DNA from: Haloferula helveola
GTDB taxonomy: Bacteria > Verrucomicrobiota > Verrucomicrobiia > Verrucomicrobiales > Akkermansiaceae
DNA length: 64,000 nucleotides
Direction: 5' to 3'
Assembly (NCBI RefSeq): GCF_037076345.1
Contig: NZ_AP024702.1
Span: forward strand, 3,906,001-3,970,000
Shown: piece after piece, positions 1-9,496 of the stretch
Layout: each line of letters begins with the position of its first letter
Numbering within the stretch: the stretch's first letter is position 1
The notes under the pieces: generated by a model
Told to the model about the DNA's origin: nothing
What the model saw: the letters and a program-made list of their open reading frames with translations, nothing else
Databases searched by the model: none
Position numbers and translations under genes: made by a program

Positions 1-231
1 TGGGTTTCTCCGCCGCAGTCAGGGAAGCGGCGGGAAGAAAGAAGGGAATGAGGAAAAGCGCGAGTCGTCGCATGTGGGAAAACATCTCGCCAGATACCCT
101 CGCGTTCCCCGGATTCTCCCGCAAGGACGGGATTTCGGGGGGAGGCAGCCCACGAATTCCCCAGATTTATGCAGAAACGTGTTTACGTTTTCATTTCTGA
201 GGTCGTAGGTGATTGGAAACCTATAAAACCC
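1..231 (+). promoter_or_regulatory. 5' region of the beta-repeat protein gene
   Basis: No gene is evident here. A 7-bp perfect stem (CCGCCGC at 10-16 with GCGGCGG at 27-33) could be the terminator of a gene lying outside the window, but no T-run follows it. A spaced dyad, AAACGT at 175-180 with ACGTTT at 185-190, lies about 42 bases before the chosen start codon at 232 and could be an operator. No confident -35/-10 pair was found. Confidence 0.3.
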
Positions 232-3200
232 ATGAAAAACCCAATCTGCTGCATTGCTGTGGCCGGAGGGCTCGTGCCGTTTTCGCACGCTGCCGACATC
301 GTCAAGGCCGGGAATACGACCAGTATGGTCAACGGAGGATCCTGGGTCGGCGGTGTCGCTCCCACCGCGTCCGATACCGCGGTCTTCGACGACACTTTCA
401 CCGCGACCGGAAGCCAGTTTACCGGAGGCCAGCTTGAGTGGGGCGGCCTGCGGGTGGAAGGGACGACCGTCACGTCGCGCATCAACCTCAACAATGGCGG
501 CACCAACTGGGTCGGCGTCGGGGCGGGGGGGATCGACATGTCGGCCGCGCCGCGGGACTTGCTGGTGGCCAGCTTCCACGTCAGCGACGACCAGGTTTGG
601 AACATTCCCAGCGGTCGCACGCTGGAGATGGGACTCCGCAGTGACAACAGCCCGAACAACCGGCGATTCGACGGTCCCGGAAACGTGATCGTGACCGGAG
701 ATGGCTTGGTCCGGATCAACGGCGATGGCTCGGATGGCATTCTCTGGCAGGGGAATCTCACCGTGCAGAGCGGAGCGACCGTGCAGATGGAAGCGCCGGA
801 GGCTTACGGGCTGACCGGCAACGGCAGCAGCGTGACGGTCGAGGCGGGTGGCACGCTGATCAACACCGCGAACATCAACGTCCGGGGCGAAGCGGTTTTC
901 CTCGCGGGTGACGGTGACGGCGGTGGTGCCTTCCAGCACACCGGTCCCAACGCCCAGCAGCTTTTCTCGGATGTCACTCTGACCGCCGACGCGTCCGTGG
1001 GTGGCACCGGCCGCTTCGACATCGGCCTCAACGGAGTGGATCCGCCCTCGACCGTGATTCTCGATTTGGCCGGATTCACCCTGACCCGAACCGGAAGCTC
1101 GCAGACGCAGATCAAGGGCGGCACCGTTTCGGCGGGGAACCTCGACATCGTTTCGGGGGTCATCGGATTGGAAGGCGGTGTCACGCTGGCCGGTGGCGGC
1201 ATGGGGACGATCACCGTTCGGAATGGAGGCGAGCTCCGCGTCTATCGTGGACTTAACGCCGTGCTCAGCACGATTGAGCGGGACATCATCTTCGAAGGAG
1301 GCGCGCTGTTCCAGTGGACCGGCGTCAATTCGGCGGAAGCGGTGGACGAGACGATCGGCGCGCCCGTTACCCTGACCGGCGATGCCGAGATTGAGATCGA
1401 TGGTGGCGCGGGCTCGGTGCTCGAGTTTTCGAACGCGATCAGCGAGAGCGGCGGGTCGTTCGGGATCCTCAAAACATCGCCCAACACGCTGCTCCTCTCG
1501 AATGCCAACACCTTTACCGGACTGACCGATGTCTCCGCAGGCACGCTGCAGGTGGATGGTTCGTTGGCCGGGCCGGCGTCGGTCGCCGTGGGTGCGGTGC
1601 TTGGCGGCAGCGGCTCCATCGATGGCCTCGTCAGTGTTGCGGGAGATCTCTACCTCGATGGAACTGCGGGTGCCACGGGAGGGCTGGCGAATTCTGCGAG
1701 CGGAGCGGTCATCGACCCGGCGGGGCCCGGCGTGATCGGGGCGATCGATACCGCCTCCCTCGATCTGAACAATGCCGACCTCTATTTCGATCTCAACGGT
1801 CTTGCCTCGACCGACACGCTGACGATTGCAGCCGACGGCGCGTTCCTGGCCAGCGGGCTAACCTTCGTCTACGTCGACGAATTCGCCGAGTGGGAAGTCG
1901 GTGACTATCCGCTGATCCAGTACTCCGGGGCCACCACGCCGCCCGATCCGGATCCGACGGTCTACCTCGACCTCCAGACCGATCTCGGCCACGCGACCGG
2001 CTCGTTGGTCGATACCGGCTCGGCGATCGTGCTGCGCATCACCGCGGTTCCGCCGTCGGTGTGGGATGGTGCGGTGGACGCGAACTGGGATCTCGCGACC
2101 CTGAACTGGCAGTCGACCGATGGCCTGTTCGTGACGGGCGACGTGGCGTTCTTCGACGACACCGCAAGCGGCACCACCGATGTGAACCTCGATTTGCTCG
2201 TCGAGCCCGGTTCGGTGACGCTTAACCACTCGACCAACGACTACACGATCACCTCCGCCGCCGGCACCGGTGATATCTCCGGCCCGCTCACGACTCTCGT
2301 GAAGAACGGCACGGGCACGGCGACGATCGCGACCAAGAACTCCTTCGGTGGCGGAACGATGATCAATGACGGCACGCTCTTCCTGAGCCGGAGTGTCGAT
2401 CTCGGCGGCGGGCCGATCATTGTCGAGGACGCCGCGCTCGGAACCGGCCCGATCGAGATCAACGCGCCCGGGGTTTTCCAGGTCGCGGTGAATGCCTCAT
2501 TGCCGAACATCATTTCCGGCGACGGCGCCGTGCTGAAGAGCCACCCGACTTCCGGGACCTACACGACCTTCGCCGGGGCCAACACCTACACCGGACTCAC
2601 GACCATTGAGAACGGCTCGCTTGCGATCGGTGATCCCACCGCGCTCGGTGACGTTTCTGCGGGAACCATCGTCGAGGACGCCGCCCGCTTGGCCATTGGC
2701 AACCCGCTGCCCAACGGCAGCACCGTCAGCGAGCCGGTGACGCTGGTGGGTGGCCCGACGACGGCACTTCCGGATTTCCATGTTCTCAACAGCCGCACCG
2801 GAATCATCTGGGATGCCACGCTCAGCGTCGAAGGCGACTCCATCCTCGCGTTTGATGCCGGCACTTCGATCGACTTCGCGGCGGCAACCGCGCTCGATTA
2901 TTCGGGAGGCGGAAGTGGTGCGAACGTGATCTTCCAAGGGGACGGCCTCGCCGGGGTTTCGGGATCGATCGACCTCGGGACGGGAAGCATTTCTCACGAA
3001 GGCACCGGGACGCTGACTCTCAGTGCTGGCTCGCACAGCTTCGTCGATACGACCGTGGTCGAGGGGACGGTCGCATTGACCGGCGACGGCCAGCTCGGCA
3101 GCGGTATCAACAGCGCCGCATCCGGGGCATTCTTCGGTTTGGAGGGCACGCTGAACGCTCCCTTGACGGCGGTTTTGACCGGTGACGGAACGCTGATCAA

Positions 3201-5106
3201 GACCGGCGGCGGAGTTGCCGAGTTGGGAGTGGCACACAATCTTGCAGGGGGCACGCAATTGGACGACGGACTGATTCTGGTCGGCAGCGACGGCCTCCTT
3301 GGCACAGGCCAGATCTTCATCAATGGCGGCAGCGTCGCGCCCGCCGATGCAACGCCGCGCACCTTCGCGAACCCGGTGCTGATCGGTGACAATCCGGCCT
3401 TCGGTGATGTGAGCGGCACCTATCCAGCGGCGATGACCTTCACCGGAGACATCGATTTCGCCGCGGCCACCCGCACGGTCCGGATCTACAATCCGACCAC
3501 GTGGACCGGCACCTCCGGCACGGCTCCGGGTCAGGGAGGGATCCAGGTGAAGAACGGTCTCGCCACCCTGACGGTTCAAGGTGATGCGAACTGGGATGGG
3601 ATTCTCGAAGTCCGCGAAGGATCGATCGTCATCGATGGTGCCTCGTTGGTCAGTGGGGATGCGATCCGTGTGATGTGCATTCTGAATGGGGGAACCTCCG
3701 AGTTCTCGGTGATCAACGGCGGCTCGGCGGAGATCACCAATGCGAACGCGAACCTGCGACTTGGTTACGGCGTCAGTGATCCGACCAGCACGAACGATGC
3801 GACCATTGCCGGCGACCTGATCCTCACCGCCGGGGGTGGCGGCGGCAAAGTCCAACTCGGAACCAACTCGGCATCGACGACCCTGAATCTCCTGAGTGGC
3901 GGCAACATCTTCTGCGCCGCGGTGCAGGATTTGGATGCAGCCGCAGCGACGACCGTGAATCTCGATGGTGGAACGTTCACTGTGATCGTGGATGGTGCGA
4001 ACAGCGCGCTGAACGGGTTCATGGAAGGACTCGATGCGGTCAATGTCCTCGATGGCGGAGTCTTCATCGACACCAACGGCAACGACGCCCGACTTAACCA
4101 GGGGATGCTTGCCGGCGGTGGCGGAACGGGAGGTCTGACCAAGCAGGGTGCCGGGAATCTCACCTTGGGCGGTGCCAACAGCTACGGCGGATCGACCGTC
4201 GTGGAAGCCGGCACGCTCACGCTGCTTTCGCCAGGGACGTCGGGCACGGGCACGGTCGACGTGCAATCGGGAGCGATCCTGGCGGGCGACGGAACCGCAT
4301 CGGGTGACGCGACGATCACCGGCACCATTTCACCCGGAACTTCGGTGGGTGCGCTCACCGTGGCCGGCGAACTGACCTTCGGTCCGGACTCGTCGTATGA
4401 CTGGGAGGTTTCCGACTGGCTGGCATTCATCGCGGGCACCGATTACGACACGATCGGTGCGGACTCGCTCAATATCACCGCGACGATGGCCAACCCGGTC
4501 ACGATCAACGTGGCGGATCTTGCGCTCGCGAATTTCAGCGAGACGACGACCACCTTCACCCTGGTGACGACCGCCTCCGGCATCACCGGCTTCAGTGCCA
4601 ACGCATTCGTTGTCGACGGCGCTGCATTCGCGGTCTCCACCGGTGCCCTCGGCACGTGGGCGGTCCAGCAGAACGGCAACGACCTCGAGCTCGTCTACAC
4701 GGCCGGCGTGGCGAACGACTACGACACCTGGGCGGGCCTCTACGGACTGGATCCCAACACCGACGGTGCTCCGGGTGAGGATCCGGACATGGATGGCCTC
4801 ACGAACGAGGAGGAGTACGCGTTCGGACTCGATCCGACTGATCCGTCGGATGTGAATCCGATCAAGGCACCGCTCACCAAGGCAGGTGGAACGTTCACCT
4901 ACACGCGTCGCGATCCGAACGAGACCGGACTGACTTACACAACGGAGACGAGCACCGATCTCGCGGGCTGGCCGGATGATCTCGGGGCGGTTGAGAACGT
5001 CGACAGTGACACCGGGGCCCCGTATCACATCCAGACGGTCACCGTCACGGTCACGCCCGCTTTGCTGGCGAACCCGGCGCTGTTCGCCCGCGTGTCGGCC
5101 GAGTAG
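232..5106 (+). CDS. Secreted autotransporter-type beta-strand repeat protein
   Basis: Very large exported surface protein of 1624 aa. I place the start at 232, where a signal peptide begins (MKNPICCIAVAGG, cleavage near SHAAD); an in-frame start at 169 would add 21 residues before it. The body is Gly/Thr/Ser/Asn-rich beta-helix sequence with several autotransporter-associated beta-strand repeats of the form LxLxGANxYxGxTxVxxGTL, seen near residues 415-440, 690-720, 770-800, 985-1020 and 1305-1340. The C-terminus has a short Asp-rich type-3-like segment (DPDMDGLTNEEEYAFG, about residue 1520) and a beta-rich tail. I see neither an autotransporter barrel nor a PEP-CTERM tail, so how it is anchored is unclear. 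The role is unknown; adhesion or polysaccharide binding is an inference from its form and the sulfatase next door. Confidence 0.85.
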   Translation: MKNPICCIAVAGGLVPFSHAADIVKAGNTTSMVNGGSWVGGVAPTASDTAVFDDTFTATGSQFTGGQLEWGGLRVEGTTVTSRINLNNGGTNWVGVGAGGIDMSAAPRDLLVASFHVSDDQVWNIPSGRTLEMGLRSDNSPNNRRFDGPGNVIVTGDGLVRINGDGSDGILWQGNLTVQSGATVQMEAPEAYGLTGNGSSVTVEAGGTLINTANINVRGEAVFLAGDGDGGGAFQHTGPNAQQLFSDVTLTADASVGGTGRFDIGLNGVDPPSTVILDLAGFTLTRTGSSQTQIKGGTVSAGNLDIVSGVIGLEGGVTLAGGGMGTITVRNGGELRVYRGLNAVLSTIERDIIFEGGALFQWTGVNSAEAVDETIGAPVTLTGDAEIEIDGGAGSVLEFSNAISESGGSFGILKTSPNTLLLSNANTFTGLTDVSAGTLQVDGSLAGPASVAVGAVLGGSGSIDGLVSVAGDLYLDGTAGATGGLANSASGAVIDPAGPGVIGAIDTASLDLNNADLYFDLNGLASTDTLTIAADGAFLASGLTFVYVDEFAEWEVGDYPLIQYSGATTPPDPDPTVYLDLQTDLGHATGSLVDTGSAIVLRITAVPPSVWDGAVDANWDLATLNWQSTDGLFVTGDVAFFDDTASGTTDVNLDLLVEPGSVTLNHSTNDYTITSAAGTGDISGPLTTLVKNGTGTATIATKNSFGGGTMINDGTLFLSRSVDLGGGPIIVEDAALGTGPIEINAPGVFQVAVNASLPNIISGDGAVLKSHPTSGTYTTFAGANTYTGLTTIENGSLAIGDPTALGDVSAGTIVEDAARLAIGNPLPNGSTVSEPVTLVGGPTTALPDFHVLNSRTGIIWDATLSVEGDSILAFDAGTSIDFAAATALDYSGGGSGANVIFQGDGLAGVSGSIDLGTGSISHEGTGTLTLSAGSHSFVDTTVVEGTVALTGDGQLGSGINSAASGAFFGLEGTLNAPLTAVLTGDGTLIKTGGGVAELGVAHNLAGGTQLDDGLILVGSDGLLGTGQIFINGGSVAPADATPRTFANPVLIGDNPAFGDVSGTYPAAMTFTGDIDFAAATRTVRIYNPTTWTGTSGTAPGQGGIQVKNGLATLTVQGDANWDGILEVREGSIVIDGASLVSGDAIRVMCILNGGTSEFSVINGGSAEITNANANLRLGYGVSDPTSTNDATIAGDLILTAGGGGGKVQLGTNSASTTLNLLSGGNIFCAAVQDLDAAAATTVNLDGGTFTVIVDGANSALNGFMEGLDAVNVLDGGVFIDTNGNDARLNQGMLAGGGGTGGLTKQGAGNLTLGGANSYGGSTVVEAGTLTLLSPGTSGTGTVDVQSGAILAGDGTASGDATITGTISPGTSVGALTVAGELTFGPDSSYDWEVSDWLAFIAGTDYDTIGADSLNITATMANPVTINVADLALANFSETTTTFTLVTTASGITGFSANAFVVDGAAFAVSTGALGTWAVQQNGNDLELVYTAGVANDYDTWAGLYGLDPNTDGAPGEDPDMDGLTNEEEYAFGLDPTDPSDVNPIKAPLTKAGGTFTYTRRDPNETGLTYTTETSTDLAGWPDDLGAVENVDSDTGAPYHIQTVTVTVTPALLANPALFARVSAE

Positions 5107-5155
5107 GACCGGACGGATGCGGCAGGAGAGGGGGCGGTTTGGCGAGCCGCTCCCC

Positions 5156-5169
5156 AATTGCCGGCAATT
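5156..5169. repeat. Perfect 14-bp palindrome AATTGCCGGCAATT
   Basis: A perfect dyad lying 75 bases before the sulfatase start, directly upstream of the conserved element at 5174-5201. It could be an operator or part of a weak hairpin. A bulged GC stem around 5130-5155 lies just before it and may be the terminator of the preceding gene, but it lacks a T-run. Confidence 0.4.
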
Positions 5170-5173
5170 CGGG

Positions 5174-5201
5174 TGTCCCAATTCCGGCGGGACCGGCTCA
5201 T
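5174..5201 (+). promoter_or_regulatory. Candidate promoter/operator element, copy 1
   Basis: A 28-bp block that starts TGTCCCAAT and ends TCAT. It matches a block at 9497-9524 at 21 of 28 positions, with the same 24-base distance between the two conserved ends. It lies 70 bases upstream of the sulfatase start, against 77 for the other copy. The ECF sigma/kinase pair is encoded between the two targets, so an ECF-dependent promoter is a reasonable guess. Confidence 0.4.
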
Positions 5202-5243
5202 CTTGGAAGGATTCGCGGTCGTTCCGCGTCCTAGTCCATTCCC

Positions 5244-6746
5244 ATGAAGGCCTTCACCCTCCCGCTTTGCGCCGCCCTGATCAGCTCGGCCCTTCCGGCT
5301 TTCGCCGGACAGAAGCCGAACATCCTCGTGCTCTACGCCGATGACCTCGGCTTCGGCGATCTCACTTGCTACAACCCGGATTCGAAGATCCCGACGCCGA
5401 ATCTCGACCGGCTCGCGTCGGAAGGCCTTTCCTTCCGCGACGGCCACTCGTCCTCGGGGATCTGCACGCCCTCGCGCTACGCGTTGCTGACGGGCCGCCA
5501 CCACTGGCGCGACTTCCATGGGATCGTCGGCGCGCTGGGTGGCACGGTTTTCAAAGAGGGACAACTCACGCTGCCCGGTATGCTCAAGGCCAACGGCTAC
5601 CGGACGGCGGCGATCGGGAAATGGCACCTCGGTTGGGACTGGGACGCCATCCGCAAACCGGGAACGCCGAAGAAGTCGGTCAAACACTCGGACTTCGATT
5701 GGTCGAAGTCCGTGCCGGAGGGACCGATGTCGATCGGCTTCGATTCTTACTTCGGCGACACGGTGATCAACTTCCCGCCCTACGCGTGGATCGAGGACGA
5801 CAAGCTGGTGAAGGCACCCGACACCCAGATGGACACCAAGGTGTGGCCGACGATCAAGGAGGGCAACTGGGAGTGCCGGCCCGGGCCGATGGTCACGGGT
5901 TGGAATCCCTACGAGAACATTCCGACGACCACCGCCAAAGGGGTCGAGACGATCAAGAGTCTGGCCGCCGAGGAGGAGCCGTTCTTCCTCTACTTCGCCT
6001 TCCCGTCGCCTCACGCGCCGATCATCCCGAACGACAAGTTCGACGGCAAATCGAAGGCGGGTCCCTACGGCGACTTCGTTTTCGAGACCGATGACTCGGT
6101 CGGCCAGTTGCTCGCCGCACTCGAGGAGTCCGGCGAGGCGGACAACACGATCGTCTTCTTCAGTGCCGACAATGGTCCGGAGCGCTACTGCTACGCCCGC
6201 GACGAGAAGTTCGACCACTGGTCGTCCCATCCCTTGCGCGGCTGCAAAAGGGACATTCATGAAGGCGGCCATCACGTGCCTTTCATCATCCGCTATCCCG
6301 GGGTGACCAAGGCGGGAACGACCACCGACGCGCTGGCGTCGCAGACGGACGTCTTCGCGACGCTGGCCGAGTCCGCCGGATGCGAGCTTCCGGAGAAGTC
6401 CGGTGCCGAGGATTCGTTCTCGTTGATGCCGGTTCTGAAAGGTGCGCCGACCAGCGGACGGGAGTCGATCGTCCACAACACCAAGGCCGGGCAGTACGCG
6501 CTGAGGCACGGCGATTACCTCCTCATCGATTCGAAAACCGGGCACCTCTCCGGAGTTCCGAAGTCGTGGCTGGAGAAGCACGACACGCCGGCCGAGAAGG
6601 GGCCGGTGCACCTTTACAATCTGAAGGACGACATCGGACAGCGGAAGGACCTGGCCGAAGCGATGCCGGAGAAGGTGGAAGAGCTTAGGAAGAAGCTCGC
6701 CAGTCTCCGGGAGAGCAAGGCGACCGCACCACGTCTTGCAGAATGA
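5244..6746 (+). CDS. Secreted arylsulfatase (S1 family)
   Basis: Formylglycine-dependent sulfatase of 500 aa that should remove sulfate esters from a carbohydrate or other organic substrate in the periplasm or outside the cell. A signal peptide covers about residues 1-21 (cleavage near AFAGQ). The metal-binding start NILVLYADDLGFGD follows, and the activation motif CTPSR has its Cys at residue 74, the residue converted to formylglycine. Further family features are KWHLG near residue 130 and SADNGPE near 303. Length is normal for a single-domain S1 sulfatase. The sigma factor gene begins only 9 bases after the stop, so co-transcription is possible. The substrate cannot be read from sequence; sulfated polysaccharide is likely from the setting. 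No modifying enzyme (FGE/anSME) is encoded in the window. Confidence 0.93.
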   Translation: MKAFTLPLCAALISSALPAFAGQKPNILVLYADDLGFGDLTCYNPDSKIPTPNLDRLASEGLSFRDGHSSSGICTPSRYALLTGRHHWRDFHGIVGALGGTVFKEGQLTLPGMLKANGYRTAAIGKWHLGWDWDAIRKPGTPKKSVKHSDFDWSKSVPEGPMSIGFDSYFGDTVINFPPYAWIEDDKLVKAPDTQMDTKVWPTIKEGNWECRPGPMVTGWNPYENIPTTTAKGVETIKSLAAEEEPFFLYFAFPSPHAPIIPNDKFDGKSKAGPYGDFVFETDDSVGQLLAALEESGEADNTIVFFSADNGPERYCYARDEKFDHWSSHPLRGCKRDIHEGGHHVPFIIRYPGVTKAGTTTDALASQTDVFATLAESAGCELPEKSGAEDSFSLMPVLKGAPTSGRESIVHNTKAGQYALRHGDYLLIDSKTGHLSGVPKSWLEKHDTPAEKGPVHLYNLKDDIGQRKDLAEAMPEKVEELRKKLASLRESKATAPRLAE

Positions 6747-6755
6747 CCCATCGGC

Positions 6756-7427
6756 ATGGGCACGACCATTCAGCATACGGTCAGCCCTGAATTTCCTCGG
6801 CAGCCCGTGGCCGTCCGACTAGAACGGCCAACGGTGGAGCCGTACGAAACACGTCACAGTCTGATCCGTCGGGCCTGCGATCCGGGCGACCAGCGGGCAT
6901 GGGTCGAGTTCGTCGAGAACTACCGGCGGTTCATCTGCTACATCCTCCACGAGATCGGAGTCGGCCGGGACGAGGTCGATGACCTAGCGCAGCAGATCCT
7001 TGTCCGCCTCACCCGCGACCTGCCGACCTACGACCGTTCCCGGGCCCGGTTCCGCTCGTGGCTCGGAGCGGTAATCCGCAATGCCGCCTTCACCCACCTC
7101 CGGACCCTGAAACGCCGCAGCGCCCACCTGAGCCGCTACGGCGAGCAGTTGCTGGCGGAAGGGCCCGACGGCGCTTCGTCCGAACTGGAGGAGTTCATCG
7201 AGAGCGAATGGAAGACCTACGTTTCCAGTCTCGCCATGGAGCGCGTGCGCTCGGTCTTCCAAGGGCAGGCGATGGAGGTTTTCGAGATGGGGCTGGACGG
7301 AAGGTCGGCCGATGAGATCTCCGAGGCGACCGGTCTGAGTATCTCGTCTGTTTACACCCTCCGGAAGCGGGTGAAGAAGCGGCTCTATCTGGAGATCCGA
7401 GCATTGACCGCCGAACTCGAGCCATGA
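6756..7427 (+). CDS. ECF-type RNA polymerase sigma factor
   Basis: Sigma-70 family factor of 223 aa. Region 2 is seen from about residue 28 (ETRHSLIRRACDPGD, then VDDLAQQILVRL and the Arg/Trp-rich stretch RARFRSWLGAVIRNAA), and region 4 near 175-215 (GRSADEISEATGLSISSVY, a helix-turn-helix). The long linker and the opening ETRHSL resemble planctomycete/verrucomicrobial ECF factors encoded with Ser/Thr kinases. The ATG at 6756 is provisional because no clear ribosome site precedes it and a GTG near 6834 would also keep region 2. It overlaps the kinase gene by 4 bases (ATGA), which implies translational coupling, so the kinase is its likely regulator. Candidate targets are the genes preceded by the elements at 5174 and 9497 (inference). 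Confidence 0.88.
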   Translation: MGTTIQHTVSPEFPRQPVAVRLERPTVEPYETRHSLIRRACDPGDQRAWVEFVENYRRFICYILHEIGVGRDEVDDLAQQILVRLTRDLPTYDRSRARFRSWLGAVIRNAAFTHLRTLKRRSAHLSRYGEQLLAEGPDGASSELEEFIESEWKTYVSSLAMERVRSVFQGQAMEVFEMGLDGRSADEISEATGLSISSVYTLRKRVKKRLYLEIRALTAELEP

Positions 7428-9481
7428 GCACGCCGGAGTCCCGCTACACGCCGGACAGGCGACTCGAACGCGCTTACGAGGAGGCGAACCTTCTCGACGA
7501 CTCGGGGCTTGAAGCACTGTGTCCGTCGTACATCGAACTCGCGGAGTCGGACGTCCGGTATCGCGACGAGACGTCGATCGGAATGGGCTCGCTGAAGGAG
7601 GTCTCGAAGTGCTGGGACTGCCGGGCACGCCGGTGGGTGGCGATGGCGCGGCTCCGCGAGGACAGGGGAGCGGAGTTCTACGATTTGTTCGTCAACGAGG
7701 CGTGGGTCAGTTCATCGCTGAACCACCCGAACATTATCAACATCTACGACGTCGGCGTGGATGGTGTGGGGCGTCCCTATTTCACAATGGACCTGAAGGG
7801 TGAGACCACCCTCGGGGACGTGATCCGCGAGCGCGGGATGAGTGGGCGGCGGGAGCTGCTCGGGATCTTCCTGAGGATCTGCGATGCGGTCTCGTATGCC
7901 CACGATCACGGGTTTCTCCATCTCGACCTGAAGCCCGGCAACATCCAGGCCGACCGTTTCGGCGAGGTGCTGGTCTGCGATTGGGGCCTTGCCAAGAAGA
8001 TTGCCGAGCCCGAGTCGGCTGATGACGGTCTTCCCTTTCCCGGCCAGAAGGAATCGGTGGGAAACATCACGTTGCACGGTGAGATCAAGGGGACGCTCGG
8101 CTACATGGCTCCCGAGCAGATCGTGCCGGCGGGGAGGAAGGACGTCCGCACGGATGTCTTCGCGCTTGGCTGCGTGCTCCACGAGATCCTGACGGGCGTG
8201 CCGCCATTCACGGGCACTTCCCAGGAGGAGCTTTTGGCGAAGACCGCCCGGGGCACCTTCCCTCCACCGCATTTGCGCCATCCGCAGCGGATGGTGCCGG
8301 AAAGTCTCAGCGCGGTGGTGCTCAAGGCCTGCACCGCGGACCCGGAGCAGCGCTATGATTCTGTCGCGGAACTCGCCTCGGAGGTGTCGAAGTATTTGGG
8401 CGGCCATGCCACCGTGGCCGAGGAGCCGGGCTTCTTCCGCGCATCCGCCCTGTTCCTGCGAAGGCACAAGCTGCCGGCATCCATCTTCTTCGGAGCGATC
8501 GCTGTGGTGATTGTGGTGTCCGGGTTGTTTCTCCAGCGGATCAGCGTCGAACGTCTGGTCACCGAGAGCGAGCGGGGCAGGGCGAGGGAACTTGAAGACG
8601 AGGCCGGTCGGCTCGCGGCGCGGGTCGACGAGTCCGCCGCGCGAATCGAGAGTCATCTGGCCGAGACCGCGCAGTCGCGTGAGGAGCTCGCCGCCAAGTT
8701 GGCGAAGTCGGCGAACAGCCTGAAGAACCTCGGCGTCTTTTCAGCTCCGGCGAAGTCCATTCCCGAAGCCCGCGGCCTCGCCAAGGTGGCGCTCTCGCTG
8801 GATCCAACGAATCAGGAAGCCAGCTTTGAGACCTTCGTGCTGTCCTGCATCCAATTGGACTTTAGATCGGCCCTGGAGGCCGGGGTTCCCAAGAAGCATG
8901 AGTTCGCAGGCGATCTCAAGCTTGCCCGGAAGTTCCGGCATTTCGACTTCAGCGGGAGCCGCCGTCCCAGTCCCGAGCAGCTCGCGGGCTTTTTTCGTAA
9001 GGCGCGAACGGTGCATCCGGGTCGCGATCCCCTGATGGAGCGGATCCTCAGCTACGACCATGCCGTTCGCAAATCGAGCGCAGGCATCGAGCCGGTCATG
9101 GGGCTGGTCGAGTACATGAACGGCGGCGGCGAGCGCGTCATCGGTCGCTACGACCCTGATCACCGCGCATTGTTCCTGTGGTCGGACCGGCCGCTGGTTC
9201 TCGCATTGCAGGAAGGTGCCGGGTCCGGGGACTGCGTGCTGAAGTATGCACCGGTGCTCGAACTCACCTTGGATCTCCGTTACCGCTTCAATCTGTCGTC
9301 GCTGAACGCGCTTCCGGTCCGCCGGCTTGATCTGCGGAAATGCGAGAATCTGGTTTTCCCGAACCGGATCGAGCTGCGTGACCTTGAGGAGGTCCGAATC
9401 CTGCCCGGGCAGATCAATCCCGCGCTTCTGCGCAGCCGCATCGACTGCAGACGCCGCTTCGAGATCGTGGTCGAGGAGTAG
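7424..9481 (+). CDS. Membrane Ser/Thr protein kinase with WNK-like lysine position
   Basis: Hanks-type kinase of 685 aa. An N-terminal kinase domain (about residues 45-330) is followed by one membrane helix (352-372), a coiled coil (about 376-435) and an unrecognised C-terminal domain with a leucine-patterned tail. Motifs: a glycine loop GMGSLKEV with Lys58 where the third Gly usually sits; VAMA at 72-75, so the usual catalytic Lys is Ala; Glu92 in helix C; HLDLKPGN with Asp168 and Asn173; DWG at 186-188 instead of DFG; APE at 230-232. This is the arrangement known from eukaryotic WNK kinases, so the enzyme is probably active rather than a pseudokinase. It overlaps the sigma factor stop by 4 bases and probably transmits a signal to it; the C-terminal part would face the periplasm. 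Confidence 0.9.
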   Translation: MSTPESRYTPDRRLERAYEEANLLDDSGLEALCPSYIELAESDVRYRDETSIGMGSLKEVSKCWDCRARRWVAMARLREDRGAEFYDLFVNEAWVSSSLNHPNIINIYDVGVDGVGRPYFTMDLKGETTLGDVIRERGMSGRRELLGIFLRICDAVSYAHDHGFLHLDLKPGNIQADRFGEVLVCDWGLAKKIAEPESADDGLPFPGQKESVGNITLHGEIKGTLGYMAPEQIVPAGRKDVRTDVFALGCVLHEILTGVPPFTGTSQEELLAKTARGTFPPPHLRHPQRMVPESLSAVVLKACTADPEQRYDSVAELASEVSKYLGGHATVAEEPGFFRASALFLRRHKLPASIFFGAIAVVIVVSGLFLQRISVERLVTESERGRARELEDEAGRLAARVDESAARIESHLAETAQSREELAAKLAKSANSLKNLGVFSAPAKSIPEARGLAKVALSLDPTNQEASFETFVLSCIQLDFRSALEAGVPKKHEFAGDLKLARKFRHFDFSGSRRPSPEQLAGFFRKARTVHPGRDPLMERILSYDHAVRKSSAGIEPVMGLVEYMNGGGERVIGRYDPDHRALFLWSDRPLVLALQEGAGSGDCVLKYAPVLELTLDLRYRFNLSSLNALPVRRLDLRKCENLVFPNRIELRDLEEVRILPGQINPALLRSRIDCRRRFEIVVEE

Positions 9482-9496
9482 TTTTTTCCATCGAGC

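Noticed and set aside
2497-4266. Open frame of 589 codons on the minus strand inside the beta-repeat protein
   Set aside because: Arises from repetitive Gly/Thr codons read backwards; Arg-rich low-complexity product with no start context or domain.
7424-9481. Pseudokinase
   Set aside because: The missing VAIK lysine first suggested an inactive kinase, but the other catalytic residues are present and a lysine occupies the WNK position.
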